A DNA stretch of 35,372 nucleotides from Desulfobacterales bacterium (GTDB lineage Bacteria; Desulfobacterota; Desulfobacteria; Desulfobacterales; SKZT01), in the NCBI GenBank assembly GCA_018399715.1, contig JAGYNR010000014.1:1-35372 (forward strand), in the 5' to 3' direction. Below are positions 1 through 9,167 of the stretch, one piece after another (the stretch's first letter is position 1; each line of letters begins with the position of its first letter). A program made the translations under genes and the position numbers. The notes beneath the pieces were generated by a model. It was not told the DNA's origin. It worked only from the letters and a program-made list of their open reading frames with translations, and did not search any database.

Positions 1-141
1 TCGGCGATTGATACCCTTAACCACCTGAAATTCACCACAGATATTGTTCAACTTCAGGTAAATGAAAGCACACCGATGCCCGTCGGCATGCGGTTTGCCG
101 CCAAAAATCCGGTTTGGATCATTTCGGGAGAACTTCAGTAG
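1..141 (+). CDS. C-terminal fragment of an unidentified protein (...TPMPVGMRFAAKNPVWIISGELQ*), truncated by the window start
   Basis: Frame 1 is open from base 1 to TAG at 139-141 (46 codons). No family recognised. Confidence 0.55.
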   Translation, partial: SAIDTLNHLKFTTDIVQLQVNESTPMPVGMRFAAKNPVWIISGELQ

Positions 142-283
142 TGCCCGAACGAAAACCAGGATTTTTCGTTAAGATCAAGGAAGACGAAAATTTTAACCAC
201 AGGCATACATTAAGTATTTCGAGGATTAAAATTTGAGTCTGACGCAGATATTGGCGAAAAAGACAGTTTTCGTTCGGGCACTA
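139..283. repeat. MITE-like element, long form copy 1 (145 bp), with perfect 18-bp terminal inverted repeats
   Basis: tagtgcccgaacgaaaac (139-156) is the exact reverse complement of gttttcgttcgggcacta (266-283). Inner inverted repeat aaattttaacc (188-198) / ggattaaaattt (223-234). About 95% identical to 33081-33225. Confidence 0.9.
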
Positions 284-1204
284 TTTAAGCAATCCCTTAC
301 TTTCCAGCCATTGCCGTGCCACTGTGCTGATATCTTCATGGCTTACATCCACACTGGCGTTTAACCGCCGGATTTCCCGGGTCGTAAGATGCTCAGCGAT
401 CGGTTTTAAAATATCGGGGATGTCAGGATACTGTTTTAAAATCGCTTCACGAACTACCGGTGCCGGATGATACGCCGGAAAGTAGTGTTGATCATCTTTC
501 AGGGTAATAAATCCAAATGCCTCTATCCGGCCATCAGTAGCAAATCCCATGGACACATCGACATTTTTGTCCCGAAGCGCCTGGTAAACCAGCCCCGAAT
601 CCATCTTTCTAACCTTGTCATACGGTAACCGAAAGCCATATGTTTTCATCAGCGGCTTAAACCCGTCCGGACGTTCCCAAAACTCAGCATTTACCCCCAC
701 AACCAGCTTATCGGGATATTTATTGATATAGTTACTTAAATCACTGATACTGACAATTTCCAGCTTTTTAGCCTGCCTTTCTCTCATCATCAGCGTATAA
801 GTATTATTGAATTTGACCGGATGAAGCCAAACCAGCCCCAACCTGGCATCCGCTGTTTTTACCCACTCGTACACTTTTTGGGGATCGGTCATGACATCCC
901 GATCGGATTGTTTATGGTAAACCGTATAAGCACTTCCGGTGTATTCGTAATAAAGGTCGATCTGATGGTTAACCAAGGACCTGCGCACCACGGCCGAGCC
1001 GACGCCTGTTTTTAACATTACCGGCAATCCATTTGCCTCCAGAAGGGTTTTGGCCAGTTCTGACAACAGATACTGCTCCGTAAAGTTTTTACCGCCGACC
1101 ACAATCGGATCAACTGCCTGGCTTGTTGTAGAAAACAAACTGATCATGAGGACAGCGATGACCATAATAACTGAGTATTTGAATAAGAACATACACTTAA
1201 GCAT
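281..1204 (-). CDS. Osmoprotectant (glycine betaine/choline-type) ABC transporter substrate-binding protein, OpuCC/YehZ family
   Basis: Signal peptide followed by VGGKNFTEQYLLSELAKTLLEANG, typical of OpuC/OsmF SBPs; in operon with two permeases and an ATPase. Confidence 0.9.
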   Translation of the reverse strand: MLKCMFLFKYSVIMVIAVLMISLFSTTSQAVDPIVVGGKNFTEQYLLSELAKTLLEANGLPVMLKTGVGSAVVRRSLVNHQIDLYYEYTGSAYTVYHKQSDRDVMTDPQKVYEWVKTADARLGLVWLHPVKFNNTYTLMMRERQAKKLEIVSISDLSNYINKYPDKLVVGVNAEFWERPDGFKPLMKTYGFRLPYDKVRKMDSGLVYQALRDKNVDVSMGFATDGRIEAFGFITLKDDQHYFPAYHPAPVVREAILKQYPDIPDILKPIAEHLTTREIRRLNASVDVSHEDISTVARQWLESKGLLK

Positions 1205-1229
1205 AATTTTCTCTCCTGCTTCTCATCAT

Positions 1230-1970
1230 TCAATCCATTTCTGTTTTCAGGCGAATACCTTTTGGGATTAAAAACAGGCTTAGCATTTCCACGAGGTAGT
1301 CTGCGCAAAGCGCTATCAGCACCGTAGGAATAGCCCCTGCAAGCAGCTTATCCGGGCGCATTAAATTGATCCCGATAAAAATATGCTCGCCCAAACCGCC
1401 GGCTCCGATTAAAAACGCCAGAGCAGCGGTTCCGATATTAATCACCAGTGATATCCGGAAGCCGGTGAGAATCACTTTCATGGCGTTAGGCAATTCAACT
1501 TCGAATAAAATCCGAAAATTGGACATGCCCATACCTTTGGCGGCATCGATTATCCATTTTGGAACTGACATAATACCAGCCAGCGTATTTCGGGCAATGG
1601 GTAAAATCGAATAGATCAATAACGCGAAAATGGCCGTTTTGTATCCGATACCCAAAATACTCATCACCAGGGCAATAACAGCCAAAGAGGGAATGGTTTG
1701 CCCCAGACCGACGATGTACATGATGATCCCCGAAAATTTTTTGAAGCCCGGGCGGGTAAAAACAATCCCCACCAACAGGCCGATAGCGGTGGCAAATGCC
1801 ATGCTTACTGCAACCATCCATAGATGCTGAATAATCAGATGGATCGTATACTGAAATTCAAAGGGATCGGAAAGATATGCGATCACTTTGAAACGTTCCA
1901 GCGCAATCCCACAGCCAATCATCATTGCAAGAGCCATAAGGCGCCAGATTTTGTAAAATATTTCACTCAT
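1230..1970 (-). CDS. Osmoprotectant ABC transporter permease (OpuCB/OpuCD, YehW/YehY-like)
   Basis: Multi-TM permease with DAAKGMGMSNFRILFEVELPNAMKVILTGFR (EAA-type motif); operon context. Confidence 0.9.
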   Translation of the reverse strand: MSEIFYKIWRLMALAMMIGCGIALERFKVIAYLSDPFEFQYTIHLIIQHLWMVAVSMAFATAIGLLVGIVFTRPGFKKFSGIIMYIVGLGQTIPSLAVIALVMSILGIGYKTAIFALLIYSILPIARNTLAGIMSVPKWIIDAAKGMGMSNFRILFEVELPNAMKVILTGFRISLVINIGTAALAFLIGAGGLGEHIFIGINLMRPDKLLAGAIPTVLIALCADYLVEMLSLFLIPKGIRLKTEMD

Positions 1971-2634
1971 CTATATGTTTTCTTCCGATCTTTATACCGG
2001 CCGGCGTTACCAGTTTTTCCAACAGTGCCATGGCAGTATCAACCACAATTGCCAGCAACGAAACCAGTACGGCGCCGGCCACGATCATTTCTCCGTAAAC
2101 TCTTGCAATCCCTTGCTGAATAAAGACCCCTAGTCCGCCGGCGCCAATATAGGCGGCTATAGCTGCGATACCAATATTCATCACGGCTGCGGTCCGAAGA
2201 CCTGCTACAATAACCGGGATAGACAAGGGAATCTCAATTTCCCTTAATCGGCGCCATGTACTCATTCCCAATCCTCTGGCAGCATCCACCAGCTCGGCAG
2301 GTACATTTTGAATCGCGGTGCAGGTGTTTCGTATAATGGGCAACTGGCTGTATAGTACCAGTGCGGTAATGGCCGGAACTTTTCCCAGCCCTTGTCCGAT
2401 CAATGACAGAAGGGGCAGCATGATACCGAAAAGGGCGATTGAAGGTGTGGTCATCAACACGTTGGCAATATTGATTACCTTTTGAGCAGCCTTTTCATGC
2501 CGTGTGATAACGATACCCATCGGAACTCCGATTCCAATAGCAATAACCAAAGCGATCGTAACCATCCAGATGTGCTCCCAGGTAAGCATGAGGCACTTTG
2601 CCCGATGATCTGTCATAAATTGCCAGATATGCAT
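1963..2634 (-). CDS. Osmoprotectant ABC transporter permease (second subunit)
   Basis: DAARGLGMSTWRRLREIEIPLSIPVIVAGLRTAAVMNIGIAAIAAYIGAGGLG; overlaps both neighbouring transporter genes. Confidence 0.9.
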   Translation of the reverse strand: MHIWQFMTDHRAKCLMLTWEHIWMVTIALVIAIGIGVPMGIVITRHEKAAQKVINIANVLMTTPSIALFGIMLPLLSLIGQGLGKVPAITALVLYSQLPIIRNTCTAIQNVPAELVDAARGLGMSTWRRLREIEIPLSIPVIVAGLRTAAVMNIGIAAIAAYIGAGGLGVFIQQGIARVYGEMIVAGAVLVSLLAIVVDTAMALLEKLVTPAGIKIGRKHIDE

Positions 2635-3767
2635 TGAAAGTGATCCTTTTGGGTTTGATGGTATATTTCCATAATCGATGTTTGAATGTCTTCCAGTGAA
2701 ATAGTACCGAGCAGCTTATGGTTTTCGTCAACAACACACAAAAGTCGAATGTTGTACATCAGCATGGCCGACAGCACATCTTTTAAAGAATCATACGGAT
2801 AAATCTGTATCGGATAGTGTTTGGCTATTTTTTTAACAAGGCCGTCTTTTTCTTTCAGCATTGAAGGGGTAACATACCCCATTGGCCGTTCCTTTTCGAT
2901 CACCGTTGCATGGTTTAACTCATTATCCCGAAGAAATTTTAGTGCGGTGATGGTATCGGTAGACGCCTCGATCAGACGATAAGGTGCTTCAACCATGGCA
3001 TTTTTTGCTTTTCGGAGTCCTAGTACCTGCAACCCCCGGTCAGCTCCGACAAAATCAGCGATGTACTTATTCTTGGGTCTTGTCAGGATCATTTCAGGCG
3101 AATCATACTGAATAAGATGTCCCTGATCGAAAATAGCAATTTTATCCCCCATTTTAATGGCTTCCTGAAGATCGTGGGTGACGAAAATAACAGTTTTTTT
3201 TAGTTTTGCCTGAACCCTTAAAAATTCATCCTGAATTCCCACCCGATTGATCGGATCGATGGCTCCGAATGGTTCATCCATGAGAAGAATATTGGGATCG
3301 GCAGCCAGACATCGGGCCACACCTATGCGTTGCTGCTGTCCCCCGGAAAGTTCCGCCGGATACCGATCCCGGTATTTTTCAGGTTCCAGCCTTAACATGG
3401 TCAAAAGTTCGTCAGCTCGTCTTTGAATACGTTGTTTATCCCATTTCAACAGTCTGGGAACGGTAGCAATATTGCCATAAATGGTTTTGTTGGGAAAAAG
3501 ACCGACGGCCTGAATGGCATAGCCCATAGACTGACGTAATTTTACCGGATCAGTGTCCATTATATCCCGGCCATCGACCGTGATTTTCCCCCGGGTTATT
3601 GGAATAAGCCGGTTGGTAAGCCGAAGCAGCGTTGTTTTTCCGCAACCCGACGGACCGAGCAGGGTGACCACATCCCCTTTTTCCACTTCAAAACTGACAT
3701 TATCCACGGCGGTGACGGTTTTTCCTCCAAAACCAAATATCTTGGTAACCTTTTCATATCGGATCAT
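2613..3767 (-). CDS. Osmoprotectant ABC transporter ATP-binding protein with C-terminal CBS domains (OpuCA-like)
   Basis: Walker A GPSGCGKTT, signature LSGGQQQRIGVAR, Walker B ILLMDEPFGAID; C-terminal CBS pair (YRLIEASTDTITALKFLRD..., LLGTISLEDIQTSIM). Confidence 0.92.
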   Translation of the reverse strand: MIRYEKVTKIFGFGGKTVTAVDNVSFEVEKGDVVTLLGPSGCGKTTLLRLTNRLIPITRGKITVDGRDIMDTDPVKLRQSMGYAIQAVGLFPNKTIYGNIATVPRLLKWDKQRIQRRADELLTMLRLEPEKYRDRYPAELSGGQQQRIGVARCLAADPNILLMDEPFGAIDPINRVGIQDEFLRVQAKLKKTVIFVTHDLQEAIKMGDKIAIFDQGHLIQYDSPEMILTRPKNKYIADFVGADRGLQVLGLRKAKNAMVEAPYRLIEASTDTITALKFLRDNELNHATVIEKERPMGYVTPSMLKEKDGLVKKIAKHYPIQIYPYDSLKDVLSAMLMYNIRLLCVVDENHKLLGTISLEDIQTSIMEIYHQTQKDHFQCISGNL

Positions 3768-3788
3768 TGGTCTCTCTCTATCAACATC

Positions 3789-4295
3789 CTATATCCTGGC
3801 CGACTTTGCCCAAAGATTATTATCGAGAATGTAATCCTCGTATTCATCTTCAGGCACCCCAAGGGATGAAACAGCTATATTTTTTACGGAGATTCCGGCC
3901 AAATGAACCGTTTCAGGATCACCTGAAATAAGGGGATGCCACCATGCCAGATCTTTTGTTTCCATTACCAGCCGGTACGCACAGGTTTTTGGAAGCCAGC
4001 GAAATCTGGCTATTTTAAAAGGATTCAGCCATTCACAATCCGGCGCAATGCGGGTTCGGTGGGCATATATCGTACATCGGCAGGTTTTCAGATCCAGGTA
4101 TCGACAGGCTAAATTCGTATAGTATACTTTACCGTTTTTAGCATCTTTTAATTTTTCCAGACAGCAGCGTCCGCAGCCGTCACATAAAAGTTCCCATTCC
4201 TTCCGGGTCATTTTCTGAAGGGGTTTTTCTTTCCAGAAACCGGTTTGGCGTTTATTCATCATGCATTTCATAATTCTCTGGTTAACAAGGTTCAT
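3789..4295 (-). CDS. YcgN-family (UPF0260) cysteine-cluster protein
   Basis: CDGCGRCCLEKL...ACRYLDLKTCRCTIYAHRTRIAPDCEWL...TCAYRLV...WWHPLISGD, typical of YcgN. Exact start uncertain because several in-frame ATGs are present. Confidence 0.85.
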   Translation of the reverse strand: MNLVNQRIMKCMMNKRQTGFWKEKPLQKMTRKEWELLCDGCGRCCLEKLKDAKNGKVYYTNLACRYLDLKTCRCTIYAHRTRIAPDCEWLNPFKIARFRWLPKTCAYRLVMETKDLAWWHPLISGDPETVHLAGISVKNIAVSSLGVPEDEYEDYILDNNLWAKSARI

Positions 4296-4544
4296 TAACA
4301 GATTTTACAGACACCGGATCTTGACATAAATTCGCTTTTAGGTCAAAGACGGGTTTTTAAGACTTGGGGTTATTTCTAAAAATTTTATCATACAAATATC
4401 TTTCGAAAGGGGCAAATCTTTTTTCTCCTTGCTTTTTTTAAGGGGAACCTTTACAAATTTCGTCTAAACTCAAACCTAAACTGAGCGTTAAAAATTTTGG
4501 AAAGGTTATTTTACAATGTGATTAAAAGGAAGGAAGTATAAACC

Positions 4545-5873
4545 ATGAACATTAATCCAATTGCACAGCAACTTAATTCGACTATTAAAAAGGGAAATTC
4601 ATATTTGATGGAAATGCTTTCCAAAACCGGACGCAGATTGTTTTTCCCCAAAGGAATTCTTTCACAAAGTGCCGAAGCAAGACAAAAGGCTTATGACAAA
4701 TTCAACGCTACTATCGGTATTGCTACCGATAACCTTCACACCATGCATCTGCCCTCAATTATGAACAGTGTTCAGGGATTAAGGGTCAGTGACGCACTCA
4801 CCTATGCGCCTTCTTTCGGTATCCCCGGTCTGAGGCAGGCATGGAAAGATGCAATGCTCAAAAAGAATCCGACGCTGAAAAATAAAACCATCAGCCTGCC
4901 GATTGTGACAAACGGCATCACTCATGGAATCAGCGCTTTTGCCGATATGTTCATTGATCCTGATGATGTACTGATATTCCCTGACAAAATGTGGGGCAAT
5001 AACAACCTGATCATGTGTATACGAAAGGATGCAGAAATCAGCCAATATCCGCTTTTCAGCGAAATGAACCGTTTTAATATTCCGGCATTTGAAAAAGCAG
5101 TGCGACAAAATGCAGAAAACAACTACAAGATTATTGTCTTCTTAAATTTTCCCAACAATCCCACCGGTTACACGCCTACCGAAGAAGAAGGTAACCAGAT
5201 TGCTGATGTTCTCACTAATGTCGCCAAAGAGGGAACCAATGTGATTGCAGTTACAGATGATGCGTATTTTGGTCTCCGTTATGAATCGTCTGCCATGAAA
5301 GAATCGTTGTTTTCCCTATTGTGCGACAGGCATCCGCGGATGCTGGCAGTCAAGCTGGACGGGGCAACCAAGGAGATGTTTGTCTGGGGCTTAAGAGTCG
5401 GATTTATTACCTATGGCACATTGGTCGATGGCAATTATCATGATTTTTATGACGCTTTGGAACGAAAAACCGCAGCCGATATCAGAGGTTCCATATCAAA
5501 TGCCTCACATCTTAGCCAATCTATCGTTTTAAAATCCATGCTCAGCCCCGATGAACTTGAAACAGAACGTGCAGCTAAAGTTCAGCTTTTGAAAAACAGA
5601 GCCGTTAAAATCAAAGAAATTTTAAAAAATCCAAAATATGATGATGCATGGGAAATGTATCCTTTCAATTCAGGATATTTCATGTGCTTGAAACTCAAAT
5701 CTGTCGATGCCGAAGAACTTCGGGTCCATATCCTTGACAAATATAAAGTTGGCACCATTTCGATCAATCAGACGGATCTTCGAATTGCGTTTTCATGCGT
5801 TGATGAAGAAAATCTGGCGGAATTGTTTGATGCTGTTTATCAGGGCGTCAAAGATCTGGAGTCTAAAAAATAA
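4545..5873 (+). CDS. Pyridoxal-phosphate aminotransferase, class I/II (aromatic/aspartate type)
   Basis: VFLNFPNNPTGYTPT, DDAYFGLRYE, KLDGATKEMFVWGLRVGF (PLP lysine region); RBS ggaagg upstream of ATG. Confidence 0.85.
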   Translation: MNINPIAQQLNSTIKKGNSYLMEMLSKTGRRLFFPKGILSQSAEARQKAYDKFNATIGIATDNLHTMHLPSIMNSVQGLRVSDALTYAPSFGIPGLRQAWKDAMLKKNPTLKNKTISLPIVTNGITHGISAFADMFIDPDDVLIFPDKMWGNNNLIMCIRKDAEISQYPLFSEMNRFNIPAFEKAVRQNAENNYKIIVFLNFPNNPTGYTPTEEEGNQIADVLTNVAKEGTNVIAVTDDAYFGLRYESSAMKESLFSLLCDRHPRMLAVKLDGATKEMFVWGLRVGFITYGTLVDGNYHDFYDALERKTAADIRGSISNASHLSQSIVLKSMLSPDELETERAAKVQLLKNRAVKIKEILKNPKYDDAWEMYPFNSGYFMCLKLKSVDAEELRVHILDKYKVGTISINQTDLRIAFSCVDEENLAELFDAVYQGVKDLESKK

Positions 5874-5909
5874 AATATAAACATAGACTTACTTTCTCCA
5901 AAATTTATT

Positions 5910-7778
5910 ATGGAAAGAGGACGCTATTCATTTAAAAACTGGTTAAGCAATTTCGGATGCTTAGCGAAAAAGCCGGTCAAATTGGCCCGGGCCGGCAAAT
6001 GGACGGTTTATTTTATTCTAATCGGACTTATTGCCGGACTGGGGTCAATTGTCTTTCACTATCTTTGCCAGTTGGGAATCCATTATTTCATGGATATGAT
6101 AGCCGGATATCGTCCTCCCACTCCCGCGGGAGAGCATCATCTGATCCCCTCGACCTCCCGCCCTTTTAACAGATGGATCCTACTGTTTCTTCCAGCTTTC
6201 GGCGGTATCATCAGTGGCTGGATTGTCTATACATTTGCCCCGGAGGCCGAGGGTCATGGAACGGATGCTGCCATCGACGCCTATCACAGGAAGGGCGGAT
6301 TTATGCGTAGCAGAGTGCCTATCGTGAAAACCATTGCCTCTGCTATAACCTTGACAACAGGCGGCTCCGGTGGCAGAGAGGGGCCTATCGCACAGATCGG
6401 GGCGGGTTTTGGCTCATTTCTGGCAACAACACTGAAGCTTTCTGACAGGGAACGAAGAATTATGATGGCGGCCGGAATCGGGGCCGGTGTGGGTAGTATT
6501 TTTCGGGCGCCTCTGGCTGGTGCACTTTTTGCGGCTGAAGTTCTCTACCGCGATCCGGAGTTTGAATCCGAAGTCATCATTCCCTCCGGGATTTCATCGG
6601 TAGTGGCTTACTGTCTTTTCTGCCTTGTTTTTGGATGGGGCTCTCTTTTTCAGTCCCCTGACTTTTTATTTAGAAATCCTCTTGAACTCGGTCCCTATAT
6701 AGTCCTTTCCTTGGTTTTGGTCGTTACGGGAATGTTGTATGTAAAATCCTTTTATGGCATTACCCACATCTTTCGGTCCGTCAAATGGTTGCCCAATCAT
6801 CTAAAGCCAGCCATAGGAGGACTTTGTACTGGTATCATTGGTTTTTTTCTTCCCCAAACCCTGGCTTTCGGCTATGGGTTCGCCCAACAGGCACTGAATA
6901 ATGAGTTGACCATCTCATTTCTTCTACTACTGGCTCTCGGGAAAATCGTTACGACTTCGTTTTCAATTGGTTCCGGCGGTAGCGGTGGCGTTTTCGGGCC
7001 ATCGGTGGTAATTGGTGGTGCGATGGGCGGTGTTGTGGGCAAACTATTTCATTTTCTCATGCCGGGCATCGTAACAGAACCCGGTGCATTTGTAGTGGTT
7101 GGAATGGCCGGTTTTTTTACTGCCGTTTCAAATACGCCCATTTCCACCATTATATTTGTCAGCGAAATGACCAACTCTTACCATCTGTTGCTTCCCAGCC
7201 TTCTGGTCTGTTCGGTTTCGTATCTGACCGCCCAGCGATGGACTATTTATCATCGCCAGGTCAAAAGCAAAATCGATTCCCCGGCCCATGCCGGGGAATT
7301 CTTTATTGATATTCTTCAGACCATAAAAGTAAAAGATTTGATGCAGCATGTCCGTCAAGTAAACCCGATTCCCCAGGAAATAAGTTTTTCCGAATTCAAA
7401 AAAATTTTTTCGAAAACCAAACAGCATTATTTCCCGGTGATAGACAACAATCAACGGCTCACAGGTATTTTTTCCAGCACCGATATCCGCGGAGTCCTGT
7501 TTTCCCCAGGCATCGGGGCCCTCATCCGCATGAAAGATATCTCCACCTCGGACATCATCGTGACCTCTCCATCCGAAGATCTCAATGCAGTTCTGCAAAA
7601 ATTTACGATAAAAAATATCGACAGCCTTCCGGTAGTCCGAGACGATGACCACGGTATCCTTATCGGAATGTTAAATCGTCGTGAAGTCATTTCTTTTTAC
7701 AACAAAAAAGTACAGGACATAAAAACCGGAGGGGAAAATTCATCTGAAGCCGCGCAGGAGTTTCTACATCACCAATAA
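5910..7778 (+). CDS. CLC-family chloride channel/antiporter with C-terminal CBS pair
   Basis: GGSGGREGPIAQIGAGFGS (GREGP motif), GSGGSGGVFGPSVVIGG, multiple TM segments, C-terminal CBS domains (MQHVRQVNPIPQEISFSEFKKIF...; DIIVTSPSEDLNAVLQKF). Confidence 0.92.
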   Translation: MERGRYSFKNWLSNFGCLAKKPVKLARAGKWTVYFILIGLIAGLGSIVFHYLCQLGIHYFMDMIAGYRPPTPAGEHHLIPSTSRPFNRWILLFLPAFGGIISGWIVYTFAPEAEGHGTDAAIDAYHRKGGFMRSRVPIVKTIASAITLTTGGSGGREGPIAQIGAGFGSFLATTLKLSDRERRIMMAAGIGAGVGSIFRAPLAGALFAAEVLYRDPEFESEVIIPSGISSVVAYCLFCLVFGWGSLFQSPDFLFRNPLELGPYIVLSLVLVVTGMLYVKSFYGITHIFRSVKWLPNHLKPAIGGLCTGIIGFFLPQTLAFGYGFAQQALNNELTISFLLLLALGKIVTTSFSIGSGGSGGVFGPSVVIGGAMGGVVGKLFHFLMPGIVTEPGAFVVVGMAGFFTAVSNTPISTIIFVSEMTNSYHLLLPSLLVCSVSYLTAQRWTIYHRQVKSKIDSPAHAGEFFIDILQTIKVKDLMQHVRQVNPIPQEISFSEFKKIFSKTKQHYFPVIDNNQRLTGIFSSTDIRGVLFSPGIGALIRMKDISTSDIIVTSPSEDLNAVLQKFTIKNIDSLPVVRDDDHGILIGMLNRREVISFYNKKVQDIKTGGENSSEAAQEFLHHQ

Positions 7779-7870
7779 ATAATATTCGAAATTGACCATC
7801 AAATCTTATTTCAGCGAATTATATCAATTATAAATACTATCAAATAGCTACGGACTGCTATTTTATTCCG

Positions 7871-8164
7871 TTATATTTTTTTCTCTACTGATTTTATTTT
7901 TCCGGCAATTCTTCCGCTGTGACCTTTGCGATAATCGACTTTTATGGTCATGTATATTCTGTCGCTTTGCTGTTTTAAATTTTCAAAACATTGTTGGATA
8001 ACTTCCATAACATCGTTCCAATCTCCTTCAATACAAGTGCCCATCGGACCAAGCTGATAGGTCAGTTTGCTTTTTTTAATAATCTGTAAAGCTTCAGCAA
8101 CATAAGGACTAACACTTATACCCTTGTCAATGGGAAATATCGAAAAATCAACAACAACACTCAC
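7871..8164 (-). CDS. Thiamine-binding / MTH1187-YqgV (UPF0045) family protein
   Basis: VSVVVDFSIFPIDKGISVSPYVAEALQIIKKSKLTYQLGPMGTCIEGDWNDVMEVIQQC. A GTG start at 8164 fits the family N-terminus better than the longer ORF starting at 8251. Confidence 0.8.
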   Translation of the reverse strand: MSVVVDFSIFPIDKGISVSPYVAEALQIIKKSKLTYQLGPMGTCIEGDWNDVMEVIQQCFENLKQQSDRIYMTIKVDYRKGHSGRIAGKIKSVEKKI

Positions 8165-8195
8165 AAATTTTATCCTTTCGTTATTTTGATTATCC

Positions 8196-8212
8196 AGTGC
8201 CCCAACGAAAAC
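8196..8212. repeat. Probable solo terminal inverted repeat (remnant) of the MITE-like family
   Basis: agtgccccaacgaaaac matches the long-form left TIR agtgcccgaacgaaaac at 16/17 positions; intergenic. Confidence 0.5.
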
Positions 8213-8213
8213 G

Positions 8214-8750
8214 CTATTCTTTAGCAAATTTCCTAAAAGCATCCAGGGCAACAGGTAAAAGACGACGGATAAATCCCTCCTTGTCCCGGTCGCTTAAACC
8301 CAGATATTCATTTCTCCGGGGATGGTGATGTACCAGAACCGGGGGATGACGGGTACATTCTTTTTTTACCTTGTCAAATTTTTGGACTATTTCGATAAGG
8401 CTATACTGCTCGCAAGGGATTGGTTCAACCCAACCCAGACGCCGTTCCATTTCAAAACGGACCTGATCTGCCAAAAAGAAATGAATATCTATCACCCGAA
8501 GCTGATCTTGTTTATCTAACCAGTCAAATTTGATACCATGGCCTAAATTTAATACCGCCATAATGAATTCATAAAAAGCAAAGGCACTCTCCTCTCCCGG
8601 TTGAGCCAGAAAATAAAGAGTTTTATCCGAAATGTCGGAAAGTCTTGAATCTTGTACAAAAGATTCTTGAAAACGTTTTTGCCAAAAATCCAGACCCTTT
8701 TGCCCTGTTGTCTTGCTTCGATATTTTCCGAGATCGATAATTTCTGCCAT
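8214..8750 (-). CDS. Conserved hypothetical protein
   Basis: 178-aa ORF (MAEIIDLGKYRSKTTGQKGLDFWQKRF...) following the gene order of this strand; no family recognised. Confidence 0.65.
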   Translation of the reverse strand: MAEIIDLGKYRSKTTGQKGLDFWQKRFQESFVQDSRLSDISDKTLYFLAQPGEESAFAFYEFIMAVLNLGHGIKFDWLDKQDQLRVIDIHFFLADQVRFEMERRLGWVEPIPCEQYSLIEIVQKFDKVKKECTRHPPVLVHHHPRRNEYLGLSDRDKEGFIRRLLPVALDAFRKFAKE

Positions 8751-9167
8751 TATTTTTTTTCAAGTCTGCCAAATATAATGCGGCTGTGTTTAATTTATAC
8801 AATGGTGATGCTAAAAATGTAGTGATCATGTAAAAAATCATAAAGCACAAAATACATGAAAATTCGTTTTTTTATTTTAGATCTTTAATTCCTGTCACTA
8901 CCTGTTTATAACCACCCGTACAATATATATAAATGACTTATTCATGAATAACTAAATACCCTTGTGTTTTTTTAACACGCTATATACCTTATGTCAAAAT
9001 TTAAAGATTTTATCATCTTCTTGATAACCAATAACCATCTTGACATCATTACCTGCCAGCGTGTAATAAGAAAAGAGATTGTAAGATATTTAAAATAAAT
9101 ATATCTGCTATCTTTTATAAATTGTTGAAAAGCATCCCACATATTACCGCAAAAAGGAGACATTTGA

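Noticed and set aside
1495-1821. Antisense/alternate-frame ORFs in the track (e.g. 1495-1821, 7128-7652, 14400-14771, 17912-18370, 30473-30895)
   Set aside because: They overlap well-supported genes in another frame, lack recognisable domains and have no clear RBS; typical shadow ORFs.
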